From Bacillus sp. (in: firmicutes) (GTDB lineage Bacteria > Bacillota > Bacilli > Bacillales > Bacillaceae_J): a DNA stretch of 64,000 nucleotides. Shown in pieces: positions 17,894 through 26,500 of the stretch. The stretch covers positions 434,001-498,000 of the forward strand of contig DUSF01000035.1 of assembly GCA_012842745.1 (NCBI GenBank), in the 5' to 3' direction. Below the pieces are notes generated by a model. It was not told where the DNA came from and ran no database searches. It saw only the letters and a program-made list of their open reading frames with translations. Position 1 is the stretch's first letter; every line of letters begins with the position of its first letter. Made by a program: the position numbers and the translations under genes.

Positions 17894-18669
17894 TGACAAA
17901 TTTTTTATTATTTTTGGTTGTAATGATGGCTGCGATTTTTGGCTATAAGCTGAAAACATTAACGAAATCTGGGGCGATTGCTGCTGTAGTAGTGGGATTT
18001 GCGATTTTATTAGCATTTGGTGTTCAAGGGTTCATTCTCATGGGAACTTTTTTCGTCACTGCAAGTTTTTGGAGTAAGTTTAAAGTAGAAAAAAAATTTA
18101 GTTTTGAAGATAAAATAAATAAAAGCGGGGCACGGGATGCTGTTCAAGTGTTTGCTAATGGAGGCATGCCTGCAATTTTAAGCTTGCTTTACTTATGTTT
18201 CCATGAAGAAATTCTGTTGTATATGTTTATTTGCTCACTTGCTGTTGCCAATTCTGATACATGGGCATCTGAAATTGGCTCTTTAAGCAGCAGGAAACCT
18301 ATTCATGTGTTAACATGGCAAAAAGTAGATGCCGGAACGTCCGGCGCCATGTCCTTATTAGGAACAATAGCAGCCCTATTAGGTTCAATGTTGATTGGAA
18401 TGATGAGCCATTTTCTTATGCATGAAGTCTCACTACAAGTAGCCATGATTATTGGTTTCGTTGGATTTATTGGCAATATAATTGATACAATCTTAGGAGC
18501 TACTGTTCAAGTTACATATGTTTGCCCGAACTGCGGCCTAATCACTGAGAAAACGAGGCATTGTCAAGAAAAGACGGCTTTTCATAGCGGTTTACGTATT
18601 TTTAATAATGATATGGTAAATTTCCTGTCGATTGCATTTGGCTCACTGTTTATTCTTTTATTGCTGTAA
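17881..18669 (+). CDS. DUF92 family integral membrane protein
   Basis: A 262-residue protein with about six hydrophobic segments and the DUF92/TMEM19 core: S-G-A-I-A-A near 31, N-S-D-T-W-A-S-E-I-G near 121 and D-A-G-T-S-G-A near 151. Some relatives in phototrophs are prenyl/phytyl-phosphate kinases; the substrate here is unknown. ATG 17881 overlaps the upstream gene by 13 bp; an ATG at 17893 overlapping its stop is an alternative. Confidence 0.85.
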   Translation: MSFIMTNFLLFLVVMMAAIFGYKLKTLTKSGAIAAVVVGFAILLAFGVQGFILMGTFFVTASFWSKFKVEKKFSFEDKINKSGARDAVQVFANGGMPAILSLLYLCFHEEILLYMFICSLAVANSDTWASEIGSLSSRKPIHVLTWQKVDAGTSGAMSLLGTIAALLGSMLIGMMSHFLMHEVSLQVAMIIGFVGFIGNIIDTILGATVQVTYVCPNCGLITEKTRHCQEKTAFHSGLRIFNNDMVNFLSIAFGSLFILLLL

Positions 18670-18681
18670 TGGAGTTGAAAA

Positions 18682-19701
18682 ATGATGGATGATTATACAA
18701 GATACTCTAGACAAATGCTGTTTCCACCAATTGGGGAAGCTGGTCAACAAAAACTTGCTAACAGCTCTGTGCTTATTGTCGGCATGGGGGCGCTTGGCAC
18801 AGCTTTAGCGAATCATTTAGTTAGAGCTGGAATTGGCTTAGTGCGTTTTGTTGATCGTGATTATGTGGAAAAAAGCAATCTGCAACGGCAAATGCTGTTT
18901 GATGAAGATGATGTTCTTGAGGCATTGCCAAAAGCGATTGCTGCTAAAAATAAGCTCTCTAAAATTAATTCTGAAATTAGCTTAGAAGCCATTGTCGCGG
19001 ATGTATCTCCAAGAAATATTGATGAGTTGTTAGCTGGTGTTGACCTTGTCGTTGACGGCACCGATAATTTTCAAACAAGGTTTTTGTTGAATGATGCTTG
19101 TTTCAAGCAAGGGATTCCGTTTGTTTATGGAGGTGTAGTAAGTTCAAGAGGAATGTCTGCTATCTTTGTACCAAACGAAACACCGTGTTTAAGATGTTTT
19201 ATTTCTTCTAGTGATCAAGGGGGACAAACATGTGATACGATTGGCGTTATCTCACCAATTGTAGATATTGTTGCTTCCTTAGAGGTCGTGGAGATTCTAA
19301 AATATCTTGTCGGTGATAAGAAAAATCGCCGCAACAGCTTGCTTACGCTTGATGTTTGGAATAATTACCGTTATGAAATGAAGTTTTCTGAGCCGCGCAA
19401 AGATTGCCCGACATGTCAAAAAAACGAATATCCAGCCTTAAATTTAGCTGAGAAAGATTTCATCACTGTGTTATGTGGCAGAGAGACGGTGCAAATACAA
19501 GCGGGAAGGAATTTTAATCTAGAGGATTGGGCGAACCGCCTAAAACATATTGGAACAATTCAAAAAACGCCATTCCTTTTAAAAGTTGAACTGCCAGAGG
19601 GAGAGAGACTCGTCTTATTCCCTGATGGGCGGACGCTAGTCCAAGGAACGGAGGATGAAGTGAGAGCGAAGACACTATATTCAAGATATATTGGACTTTG
19701 A
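18682..19701 (+). CDS. ThiF/MoeB-family adenylyltransferase
   Basis: An E1-like enzyme that adenylates the C-terminal Gly-Gly of a sulphur carrier (ThiS or MoaD type). The 339-residue protein opens with Y-S-R-Q-M-L-F, then the nucleotide-binding G-M-G-A-L-G-T near 35, D-R-D-Y-V-E-x-S-N-L-Q-R-Q and T-D-N-F-Q-T-R. Zinc cysteines CLRC and CPTC are present. The C-terminal 75 residues are not a recognisable rhodanese domain. ThiF versus MoeB cannot be decided; moaA at 33.8 kb shows that molybdopterin is made. Confidence 0.88.
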   Translation: MMDDYTRYSRQMLFPPIGEAGQQKLANSSVLIVGMGALGTALANHLVRAGIGLVRFVDRDYVEKSNLQRQMLFDEDDVLEALPKAIAAKNKLSKINSEISLEAIVADVSPRNIDELLAGVDLVVDGTDNFQTRFLLNDACFKQGIPFVYGGVVSSRGMSAIFVPNETPCLRCFISSSDQGGQTCDTIGVISPIVDIVASLEVVEILKYLVGDKKNRRNSLLTLDVWNNYRYEMKFSEPRKDCPTCQKNEYPALNLAEKDFITVLCGRETVQIQAGRNFNLEDWANRLKHIGTIQKTPFLLKVELPEGERLVLFPDGRTLVQGTEDEVRAKTLYSRYIGL

Positions 19702-19757
19702 AAAAGAAGGATAAAAATTGCTTTTTTTGAGATGATAAGGAAGAGGAGGGATCAGGT

Positions 19758-19943
19758 ATGCAAAATTCCTTTTTGCGAATTATCTTAATAGGAGTTGCTT
19801 CTTTCTTTATTTATCGTTATCGTTATCGGTTAATCAATATCATTTTAGGACAGTCTTTGCTACGAAGGTTAGTTGTAAAATCTTTTATGCAAATTCCATT
19901 TGTACGTGAGCAAATGGTCGGTCAAATGTTTCGATTTCAATAA
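19758..19943 (+). CDS. Small basic membrane protein, YqgO-like position
   Basis: A 61-residue protein: one N-terminal hydrophobic stretch, an R/Y-rich segment (YRYRYRLINI), then an amphipathic basic tail. GGAAGAGGAGGG precedes the ATG and a terminator follows. Function unknown. Its place before the rhomboid gene is that of yqgO in B. subtilis, but similarity to YqgO could not be judged. Confidence 0.65.
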   Translation: MQNSFLRIILIGVASFFIYRYRYRLINIILGQSLLRRLVVKSFMQIPFVREQMVGQMFRFQ

Positions 19944-19948
19944 AAATG

Positions 19949-19979
19949 AGGTGCTGGTTTATAAACCACACCTTTTTTT
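19949..19979 (+). terminator. Terminator before the rhomboid gene
   Basis: AGGTG pairs with CACCT and TGGTT with AACCA around a TTATA-like loop, followed by seven T. It falls inside an upstream extension of the rhomboid frame (ATG 19946) and so argues for the later TTG start. Confidence 0.8.
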
Positions 19980-20029
19980 ATTATAATGAAAAGAGAGAAA
20001 GCTTGAATCTAAGGAAAGAAGGTGAGGGA

Positions 20030-21190
20030 TTGATTGGTACGATTAGTCAAGATTATATATTTTGGCGTTTAGCATACGAATTAGTTAACCACCATGGATA
20101 TCGGGTATTAAAACTTAATGAACATGGTGAAGTATGGCTCGAATTGCTGGAACGTCGCGATAAGAAAATAATTAGGCTGCTTCGCTATGATATTGATTGG
20201 GGAAATTGGCTAGTACGAGACTTGGAACAAACATCACAGATTATTAGTCAATATAAAAAACAATCTTATCGCAAAAAAATGAAAGCATATAATATATATA
20301 TTTCAACTTATCCGCCTGTTGATGATTGGGAACATCAACTAGACGGGCATAAACATGTTGATACATTTTTAATTGAATTAGGAAATCGTGAAGTAGAGCT
20401 TAGGAAGCTATTTGACCATCTCAACTTGTCTGTACCTAATTTGCATAGTTGGTCAAGTAATGTGGAGGACATTCCTTTATTTATCCATGCCATTCGTCAA
20501 ACTGAAAAAGCGAGGCAGGAGGAGGAAAAAAGTCTCTTATTCGCTAGTAATAAACCTTTGTTAACATATATTTTAGTTGCTGTAAATATTATCATGTTTT
20601 TATTAGTAGAATCGGTGGGCTCAAGTACGGATATAGCAACTTTAATTGCATTTGGTGCGAAATATAATCCGCTTATTTTACAAGGAGACTGGTGGCGCTT
20701 CATTACACCGATGTTTTTACATATTGGCTTTTTGCACTTAGCGATGAACATGTTGGCCTTATATTATTTAGGAATGTCGGTTGAAAGAATTTATGGAACG
20801 GGGCGTTTTTTTCTCATTTATTTTGCAGCAGGCATTGCTGGTGCCATTGCCAGCTTTGCATTTACAACTTCAGTATCTGCAGGTGCCTCAGGTGCGATTT
20901 TTGGCTGTTTTGGGGCTCTCTTGTATTTTGGGGTCGTTCATCCTTCATTATTTTACCGTACAATGGGAGCGAATATATTCGGAGTTTTAGCTATCAATCT
21001 TGCTTTTGGTTTACTCGTTCCAATGATTGACAATAGTGCCCATATTGGCGGGCTTATTGGCGGATTTTTTGCATCTGCATGCGTTCATTTACCAAAACAT
21101 AAATGGCTTGTTGCTAGACAGCTGACCGCTCTTGTAATTTTATTTTTCATAACGGCATCAATATTATATTACGGCTTTTTTTATAAATAG
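20030..21190 (+). CDS. gluP: Rhomboid intramembrane serine protease (YqgP/GluP-like)
   Basis: A membrane protease. From the TTG at 20030 (386 aa; GAAGGTGAGG upstream) it has a cytosolic N-terminal domain of about 180 residues, then six or seven membrane helices with H-L-A-M-N, the catalytic serine in G-A-S-G-A-I-F-G and the catalytic histidine in N-S-A-H-I-G-G. B. subtilis YqgP is about 507 aa and ends in TPR repeats; here the protein stops shortly after the last membrane helix, so the TPR tail is missing. The frame's ATG at 19946 is rejected because a terminator lies after it. Confidence 0.9.
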   Translation: MIGTISQDYIFWRLAYELVNHHGYRVLKLNEHGEVWLELLERRDKKIIRLLRYDIDWGNWLVRDLEQTSQIISQYKKQSYRKKMKAYNIYISTYPPVDDWEHQLDGHKHVDTFLIELGNREVELRKLFDHLNLSVPNLHSWSSNVEDIPLFIHAIRQTEKARQEEEKSLLFASNKPLLTYILVAVNIIMFLLVESVGSSTDIATLIAFGAKYNPLILQGDWWRFITPMFLHIGFLHLAMNMLALYYLGMSVERIYGTGRFFLIYFAAGIAGAIASFAFTTSVSAGASGAIFGCFGALLYFGVVHPSLFYRTMGANIFGVLAINLAFGLLVPMIDNSAHIGGLIGGFFASACVHLPKHKWLVARQLTALVILFFITASILYYGFFYK

Positions 21191-21269
21191 AAAGGAATAT
21201 TATGTATGTTTCCTCTCCTATTGGTTAATGATGGAATTTAGGAGATTGCCAATGTGAGGAGGACATCCA

Positions 21270-22736
21270 TTGTCAAAAAATACAGAAATAAAGCATCCTG
21301 CCCAATCCCAAATTGACGATAATGTTCGTTATTTAAAGGAGCAATTAGGGGTTGGCAAGAGCTTTGATATTATTTACTTGGATCTCGAATATGCAGGGCG
21401 TAAGATGGCGATGTTTCTAATTGATGGTCTTGCGAAAGATGATTTGCTCCATTTGTTGCAAAAATTCTTTGCAAAATTAACGCCGGAAGCTCTTGAACCA
21501 GTTCCTTTAGAAAAGATGTTAAAAACATATATTCCATATGTTGAAGTCGATAAAAAAAAAGATTTAGATGTTGTTATTGATACTGTATTAGCTGGCCCTA
21601 CAGCACTTGTTATTGATGGCATTGATGAAGTGATTTTAATAGATGCAAGAACATATCCTGTCAGGGGACCGGAAGAACCGGATACAGAGCGGGTTGTCCG
21701 CGGTTCGAGGGACGGTTATGTCGAAACGATTGTCTTTAATACAGCGTTAACGAGAAGAAGAGTACGTGACCGTTCATTAAGAATGGAACCGATGCAAATT
21801 GGCAGACGCTCGAAAACGGATGTTGTCATTAGTTATATAGAAGATATTGCCGACCCTGATCTAGTAAAAGAAATTAAAGATTCGTTAGAAAAAATCGATA
21901 CGGACGGGTTGCCGATGGCAGAAAAAACGATTGAGGAATTTATTGGTGGTCGTCATTTCAATCCATATCCAATTGTCCGCTATACGGAGCGACCAGATAC
22001 AGCAGCTGCTCATCTTTTTGAAGGACATGTTATTATTATTATTGACGGTTCCCCAAGTGTGATGATTGCACCAACAACTTTTTGGCACCATCTTCAGCAT
22101 GCTGAAGAATACCGCCAAAAGCCGATTGTTGGTGCGTACTTGCGGTTTATTCGTTTTGTTGCGATCTGGGCCTCGTTGTTTTTGCTACCATTATGGTATT
22201 TGTTTTCGATTCACCCTGAATATTTACCAAGCGGGTTGAAATTTATTGGTCCAAATGATTCTGGTGAAGTTCCATTACTAATCCAATTAATTCTTGCAGA
22301 ATTGGGTATTGATATATTAAGGATGGCAGCTGTACATACACCAACTTCACTTGCAACAGCATTGGGATTGGTGGCAGCGTTAATGATTGGCCAAGTTGCT
22401 GTTGAAGTTGGGCTGTTTACTAATGAAGCAGTACTATACATCTCAGTGGTAGCGATTGGAACATTTGCCACACCTAGCTATGAAATGAGTTTGGCGAACC
22501 GCTTAGTACGAATTGTTTTTTTATTATTGGCCGGCTCGTTTGGCTTGATTGGCTATATCATTGCCATTACAGCTTGGATTATTTTGATGGTAAGAATGAA
22601 GTCGTTTCAAACACCATACTTTTGGCCATTTATTCCATTTTCATACAAAGCTTTTAGAAATGTATTGTTTAGATCGCCGATTCCATTAAAGAAACGAAGG
22701 CCAACAATATTACACCCGCAAGATCCTGATCGGTAA
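21270..22736 (+). CDS. spoVAF: Spore germination protein, GerA/SpoVAF family
   Basis: A 488-residue protein with a soluble N-terminal half of about 280 residues (containing V-R-G-S-R-D-G-Y and the R-R-R-V-R-D-R-S-L-R motif of GerA-type subunits) and five membrane segments ending in a basic tail. The opening Q-I-D-D-N-V-R-Y-L-K-E and overall length fit SpoVAF, which acts with SpoVAEa in the spore inner membrane. AGGAGGACATCCA precedes the TTG start. In B. subtilis spoVAF is in the spoVA operon; here it stands alone between yqgP and yqgQ. Confidence 0.88.
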   Translation: MSKNTEIKHPAQSQIDDNVRYLKEQLGVGKSFDIIYLDLEYAGRKMAMFLIDGLAKDDLLHLLQKFFAKLTPEALEPVPLEKMLKTYIPYVEVDKKKDLDVVIDTVLAGPTALVIDGIDEVILIDARTYPVRGPEEPDTERVVRGSRDGYVETIVFNTALTRRRVRDRSLRMEPMQIGRRSKTDVVISYIEDIADPDLVKEIKDSLEKIDTDGLPMAEKTIEEFIGGRHFNPYPIVRYTERPDTAAAHLFEGHVIIIIDGSPSVMIAPTTFWHHLQHAEEYRQKPIVGAYLRFIRFVAIWASLFLLPLWYLFSIHPEYLPSGLKFIGPNDSGEVPLLIQLILAELGIDILRMAAVHTPTSLATALGLVAALMIGQVAVEVGLFTNEAVLYISVVAIGTFATPSYEMSLANRLVRIVFLLLAGSFGLIGYIIAITAWIILMVRMKSFQTPYFWPFIPFSYKAFRNVLFRSPIPLKKRRPTILHPQDPDR

Positions 22737-22737
22737 G

Positions 22738-22797
22738 GAGCTGTCTCAAAAGTGTATGTAGCTGTACATCACTATTTCTGAGACAGCTCTTTTTTTA
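22738..22797 (+). terminator. Terminator after the spoVAF-like gene
   Basis: GAGCTGTCTCA (22738-22748) pairs perfectly with TGAGACAGCTC (22779-22789), with an inner GTGTATGT/ACATCAC pairing, followed by seven T. Confidence 0.9.
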
Positions 22798-22879
22798 TTT
22801 TTGGATGGTGGCTAAAGCTTTCTATTTTTAATATACTTAAGACAGGATAAAGATTTTGTGGATTAGGAGACGGATAATT

Positions 22880-23092
22880 GTGAGGACTATTTACGATATT
22901 CAACAATTATTAAAGCGATATGGCGTGTTTATTTATGTTGGCGACCGAATAGCAGACTTAGAACTGATGGAGGATGAAGTGCGGGAATTGTTTAAATCGC
23001 AATTTATAGATGTGAAAGATTTTCAAATGGCATTGCTTTTGTTACGTCAAGAAATAGAGCGAGAAAAAGCAAAAAGACAAATGTTGCACTAA
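22880..23092 (+). CDS. yqgQ: YqgQ family protein
   Basis: A 70-residue cytoplasmic helical protein: T-I-Y-D-I-Q-Q-L-L-K-R-Y-G near the start, D-L-E-L-M-E-D-E-V in the middle, and a charged R-Q-E-I-E-R-E-K-A-K-R tail. Function unknown. The GTG at 22880 with AGGAGA upstream gives the family's usual N-terminus; the GTG at 22856 would add eight unlikely residues. It ends 6 bp before glcK and is probably co-transcribed with it. Confidence 0.88.
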   Translation: MRTIYDIQQLLKRYGVFIYVGDRIADLELMEDEVRELFKSQFIDVKDFQMALLLLRQEIEREKAKRQMLH

Positions 23093-23098
23093 AAGAGG

Positions 23099-24067
23099 AT
23101 GAGCACAATGGAAAAATGGTTGGTTGGCGTTGATTTAGGGGGAACAACGATAAAGTTCGCGTTTATTTCAGAAAACGGCGAAATTTTATTTAAATGGGTG
23201 ATGCCAACGGACACCTCAAATGCTGGAGAAAATATCATCCCTGACATGGCTAATTCAATTGTAACGAAGCTACATGAATGCCAGCAAAATAGTAGCAAAT
23301 TAAAGGGAATTGGCATTGGCGCACCGGCTTTTATGGATATGGGGACTGGTTTTGTTTTTGAAGCAATAAATTTAGGGTGGAGAAATATTAATCTTAAAGC
23401 GGAACTCGAAAAAATTTTAAGCCTTCCAGTTGTTGTTGACAATGATGCGAACGTTGCTGCGCTTGGCGAAATGTGGAAAGGGGCTGGAGTAGGCTCTAAA
23501 GATTTACTATGCGTCACTATTGGCACCGGTATTGGCGGGGGGGTAATCCTAAATGGTGAAATAGTGCATGGCACGAACGGAATGGCAGGTGAGATCGGTC
23601 ATATTACCGTTATTCCAGAAAACGGTCTACTATGTAATTGTGGAAAATACGGTTGTCTTGAGACTATTTCATCAGCGACGGGAATGGTAAGGCTTGCAAA
23701 AAGTGGTTTAGATGAACGTTCTGATAGTATGTTAAAAGCACGATATGAAGAGCTTGGACAGCTTACAGCGAAAATGATATTTGAAGCGGCATTGAAAAAC
23801 GATGCCTTTGCTTTAGAAATAGTGAATAGAGCGAGCTTTTATTTGGGACTGGCAATCGCCAATATCGCTAATACAATTAATCCAAAGAAGATTGTGATTG
23901 GTGGGGGAGTTTCAAAAGCTGGACCTATTTTCCTAGAGGCCATATGTAAATATTTTAAGCAGTTTGCTCTTAAGCGGGTTTTTGAGGGGGCGGATTTGGC
24001 GACTGCTACACTTGGCAATGATGCTGGTGTTATTGGTGGTGCATGGCTTGTAAAAAATAAATTATAG
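23099..24067 (+). CDS. glcK: ROK-family glucokinase
   Basis: Phosphorylates glucose at C6 with ATP. The 322-residue length is standard. The N-terminal phosphate loop G-V-D-L-G-G-T-T-I-K, the D-N-D-A-N-V-A-A-L-G-E segment with the catalytic Asp, G-T-G-I-G-G-G, and the ROK zinc motif H-I-T-V ... C-N-C-G-K-Y-G-C-L-E are all present. AAAAGAGG precedes the ATG. The yqgQ-glcK-yqgU order is the same as in B. subtilis. Confidence 0.95.
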   Translation: MSTMEKWLVGVDLGGTTIKFAFISENGEILFKWVMPTDTSNAGENIIPDMANSIVTKLHECQQNSSKLKGIGIGAPAFMDMGTGFVFEAINLGWRNINLKAELEKILSLPVVVDNDANVAALGEMWKGAGVGSKDLLCVTIGTGIGGGVILNGEIVHGTNGMAGEIGHITVIPENGLLCNCGKYGCLETISSATGMVRLAKSGLDERSDSMLKARYEELGQLTAKMIFEAALKNDAFALEIVNRASFYLGLAIANIANTINPKKIVIGGGVSKAGPIFLEAICKYFKQFALKRVFEGADLATATLGNDAGVIGGAWLVKNKL

Positions 24068-24079
24068 ACAGGAGAAAAA

Positions 24080-25204
24080 ATGAGGAGATTATTTGTTGTC
24101 ATCTTATGTTTTTTCTTATATGGCTGTAGTGGACCTACTAGAGTAGTACATGATGCTTCATTCATTAAAAGAAATGGTATCGAAAAGAGCGTAATGATTG
24201 AACAATTTTTTGCAAATGAGGGCTTAGTGCCAATCACAACTACAGCTAAGCAAGATTTTTATACAATCAATGAATGGTATGATAATCATACAGTTATTTA
24301 TACTGTTGGAGAAAAGGGAACAACCTCCCTTTATTTACATAATATTATCACTGGGAAAAAAGATCTTTTTTATCAAACGGAAGAATTTATTAGTAAAGTT
24401 CAAGCAAATTCCAATTACTCCTTGTTTGCTATACAAACATTTGAGCAAAGCGGTGTAACGCATATAAGAATTATTAATAAAATCGGGCGAGAAGTTTTCT
24501 CTTGGTCTGATAAGATAGATGAATTGCAATTTATGTGGAATCCATATGAAAGTAACGAGATGGTTGTAGCCGAATTTTTAGCTAATTTAGATTTTCAACT
24601 TTTAAAGATTCGTGTAGATACTAAAAAAGTAGAAAAAATACCAGTTACGAATCCGTTTGTCCAATGGATTAGTAAAGATGAAATTGGTTATTTAAACTGG
24701 AATCAAAATGAACCAAGTATTGAAGCACCATTGTTATTATTTAATATGAATACAAATACAGAGGAAAAATGGCTTACTAATTGCATCATATTTTTTTCAT
24801 TAAAAGATATCATGATGACCGTTTCAATCGATGAAAATGATTTATACCAATCGCTATATACATTTTATGATTCTAAAACGAGGAAAAAGTTAACTGCACT
24901 CCATATTCCAGTCTTAAATACTTTTTCTGAAGCATGGTGGATTCCAAGTTTTGATTATGATGAAGAAAATAAATTGTTTTATTACATGAAGCCCAAGCGT
25001 GCCGGCGATATTTCGGAATATAATGAAGGCTATCAATTGACTGTATTGTCATTAGCGAATAATAAAGAAAAGGTGTTAGAAACGTTTTCTGACAATCTTC
25101 CAATCAAACTTTCTCCTGATGGACAGTGGTGTTTAATAGGCCCTCAGTTTGAACAAGTATTGAATGCATCGAGTAGAAAAATAACAAGGCTAGTGTCTAA
25201 TTAA
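24080..25204 (+). CDS. yqgU: YqgU-like lipoprotein
   Basis: A 374-residue exported lipoprotein: signal MRRLFVVILCFFLYGC with the lipobox Cys16, then a mature part of repeating beta-strand/aromatic units that suggests a beta-propeller-like fold. No catalytic motif is seen and the function is unknown. It follows glcK by 12 bp with AGGAGAAAAA at the start, so it is in the same operon and ends at the terminator 25206-25250. Confidence 0.8.
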   Translation: MRRLFVVILCFFLYGCSGPTRVVHDASFIKRNGIEKSVMIEQFFANEGLVPITTTAKQDFYTINEWYDNHTVIYTVGEKGTTSLYLHNIITGKKDLFYQTEEFISKVQANSNYSLFAIQTFEQSGVTHIRIINKIGREVFSWSDKIDELQFMWNPYESNEMVVAEFLANLDFQLLKIRVDTKKVEKIPVTNPFVQWISKDEIGYLNWNQNEPSIEAPLLLFNMNTNTEEKWLTNCIIFFSLKDIMMTVSIDENDLYQSLYTFYDSKTRKKLTALHIPVLNTFSEAWWIPSFDYDEENKLFYYMKPKRAGDISEYNEGYQLTVLSLANNKEKVLETFSDNLPIKLSPDGQWCLIGPQFEQVLNASSRKITRLVSN

Positions 25205-25205
25205 T

Positions 25206-25250
25206 AAAAAAACATCAACAACAGCTGTAATAGCCATTGTTGATGTTTTT
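25206..25250. terminator. Bidirectional terminator between yqgU and yqgW
   Basis: AACATCAACAA (25211-25221) pairs perfectly with TTGTTGATGTT (25237-25247). A T run follows on the plus strand and an A run precedes it, so it can stop transcripts from both converging genes. Confidence 0.9.
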
Positions 25251-25282
25251 TAGTTAAAAAATATCGTTTGCTCTTTTTTCGA

Positions 25283-25468
25283 TTAATGAGCAACTGGGAC
25301 GCCGTGTCCATTAAGAATAGCGATGAATGTCACTATTGTAAACCAGCCGAAAACTAGTGTAGAACCGCCCGCAAAAAGAACCGCAAGCATGCTCTTCTGT
25401 TTTAAAGAACGGAATGTACCAGCTAGACTAAATACTGTTACTAAAGCAAAGATAATAACAAGACCCAT
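25283..25468 (-). CDS. yqgW: DUF2759 family small membrane protein (YqgW)
   Basis: A 61-residue protein with two hydrophobic helices separated by a basic loop (R-S-L-K-Q-K-S) and a G-H-G-V-P-V-A-H end, as in DUF2759/YqgW. The ATG at 25468 follows a GGGGG-type ribosome binding site. Function unknown. Confidence 0.85.
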   Translation of the reverse strand: MGLVIIFALVTVFSLAGTFRSLKQKSMLAVLFAGGSTLVFGWFTIVTFIAILNGHGVPVAH

Positions 25469-25676
25469 TGTCCTACCCCCTTACAAATAAAATTCTGTCA
25501 TTATTATACCCATTTTTTGAATAAAAACAACTTAGTATGTATACTAAAAGTGCACCTGATGTTTATTTTAATCTTTTTTCATAGTTTTGTCGAGGCCAAA
25601 TAAGAGGTGTATGTGTCAAAATTATGATATACATTAGCTAAGTAAGCGAACTTTATATAAAATGGAGGTTTTCTTG

Positions 25677-26318
25677 ATGGAAATAAAATGGCGGCCGTTC
25701 CCATTAGGGCCACTTCAAACAAATGCATATATCATTGAAAATGAAAAAAAGGAATGCATTATTATTGATCCTGGAAGTGAAGGGAAAAGATTCGTTAAAA
25801 ATTTAGAACAAAAAGAGCTTATGCCGCTTGCGGTATTATTAACCCATGCTCATTTTGACCATATTGGCGCCGTAGATGACCTACGTGCTAAATGGAATTG
25901 TCCTGTTTATATACATAAAAATGAGCAGGATTGGCTTTCAAATTCCTCGTTGAATGGTTCGAAACGTTTTGGTTTACATGAGGAGATTATTGTGAAAGAA
26001 GCGGATGAGTTGATAGAGGAGGAAGGGGAACTTGCAATAGGCTCATTCCGTTTTGCGGTATTTGAAACACCAGGCCATTCACCTGGCAGTGTCTCTTATT
26101 ATTTAAAGGAACAGGCCACTGTATTTTCAGGGGATGCGCTTTTTGCAAGAAGCATCGGTAGAACAGATTTACTTGGTGGCTCTCATAAGCAGTTAATTCA
26201 AAGTATTCATGACAAGCTATTAGTATTGCCTGAAGAGACCATCGTTGCACCTGGACACGGTCCGCTCACAACCATTATTAATGAAATGAATGAAAATCCT
26301 TTTTTACATGGATTTTAA
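25677..26318 (+). CDS. yqgX: MBL-fold metallo-hydrolase (YqgX)
   Basis: A 213-residue glyoxalase-II-like metallo-beta-lactamase-fold hydrolase. The metal motif T-H-A-H-F-D-H-I-G near residue 55, the E-T-P-G-H-S-P-G-S motif near 125, F-S-G-D-A-L-F and A-P-G-H-G-P are intact, so two metals should bind. The substrate is unknown. ATG 25677 is chosen because TGGAGG lies just inside the longer frame that opens at 25662. Confidence 0.9.
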   Translation: MEIKWRPFPLGPLQTNAYIIENEKKECIIIDPGSEGKRFVKNLEQKELMPLAVLLTHAHFDHIGAVDDLRAKWNCPVYIHKNEQDWLSNSSLNGSKRFGLHEEIIVKEADELIEEEGELAIGSFRFAVFETPGHSPGSVSYYLKEQATVFSGDALFARSIGRTDLLGGSHKQLIQSIHDKLLVLPEETIVAPGHGPLTTIINEMNENPFLHGF

Positions 26319-26500
26319 ACAAATGTTAAAGAGGCTGCCACATATTGAACGCACATACTATTAGTGCGGACAATAAAGACAGCCCCTTTGGGGGTATGGT
26401 ATGAGCATAAATGGGATTAGGAATAGTTAGATACATTATCTATACTATATTACATATTTAACACTATGTCAACAGTGTTAAATAAGAAAGATGGGAAACT

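Noticed and set aside
19946-20029. Upstream extension of the rhomboid protein from ATG 19946
   Set aside because: A terminator hairpin with U7 sits inside it and there is no ribosome binding site, whereas the TTG at 20030 has a good one.
26325-26400. Terminator or riboswitch between yqgX and the methyltransferase gene
   Set aside because: AAAGAGGCTG and CAGCCCCTTT pair imperfectly and no U tract or known aptamer blocks follow, so it was not listed as a feature.
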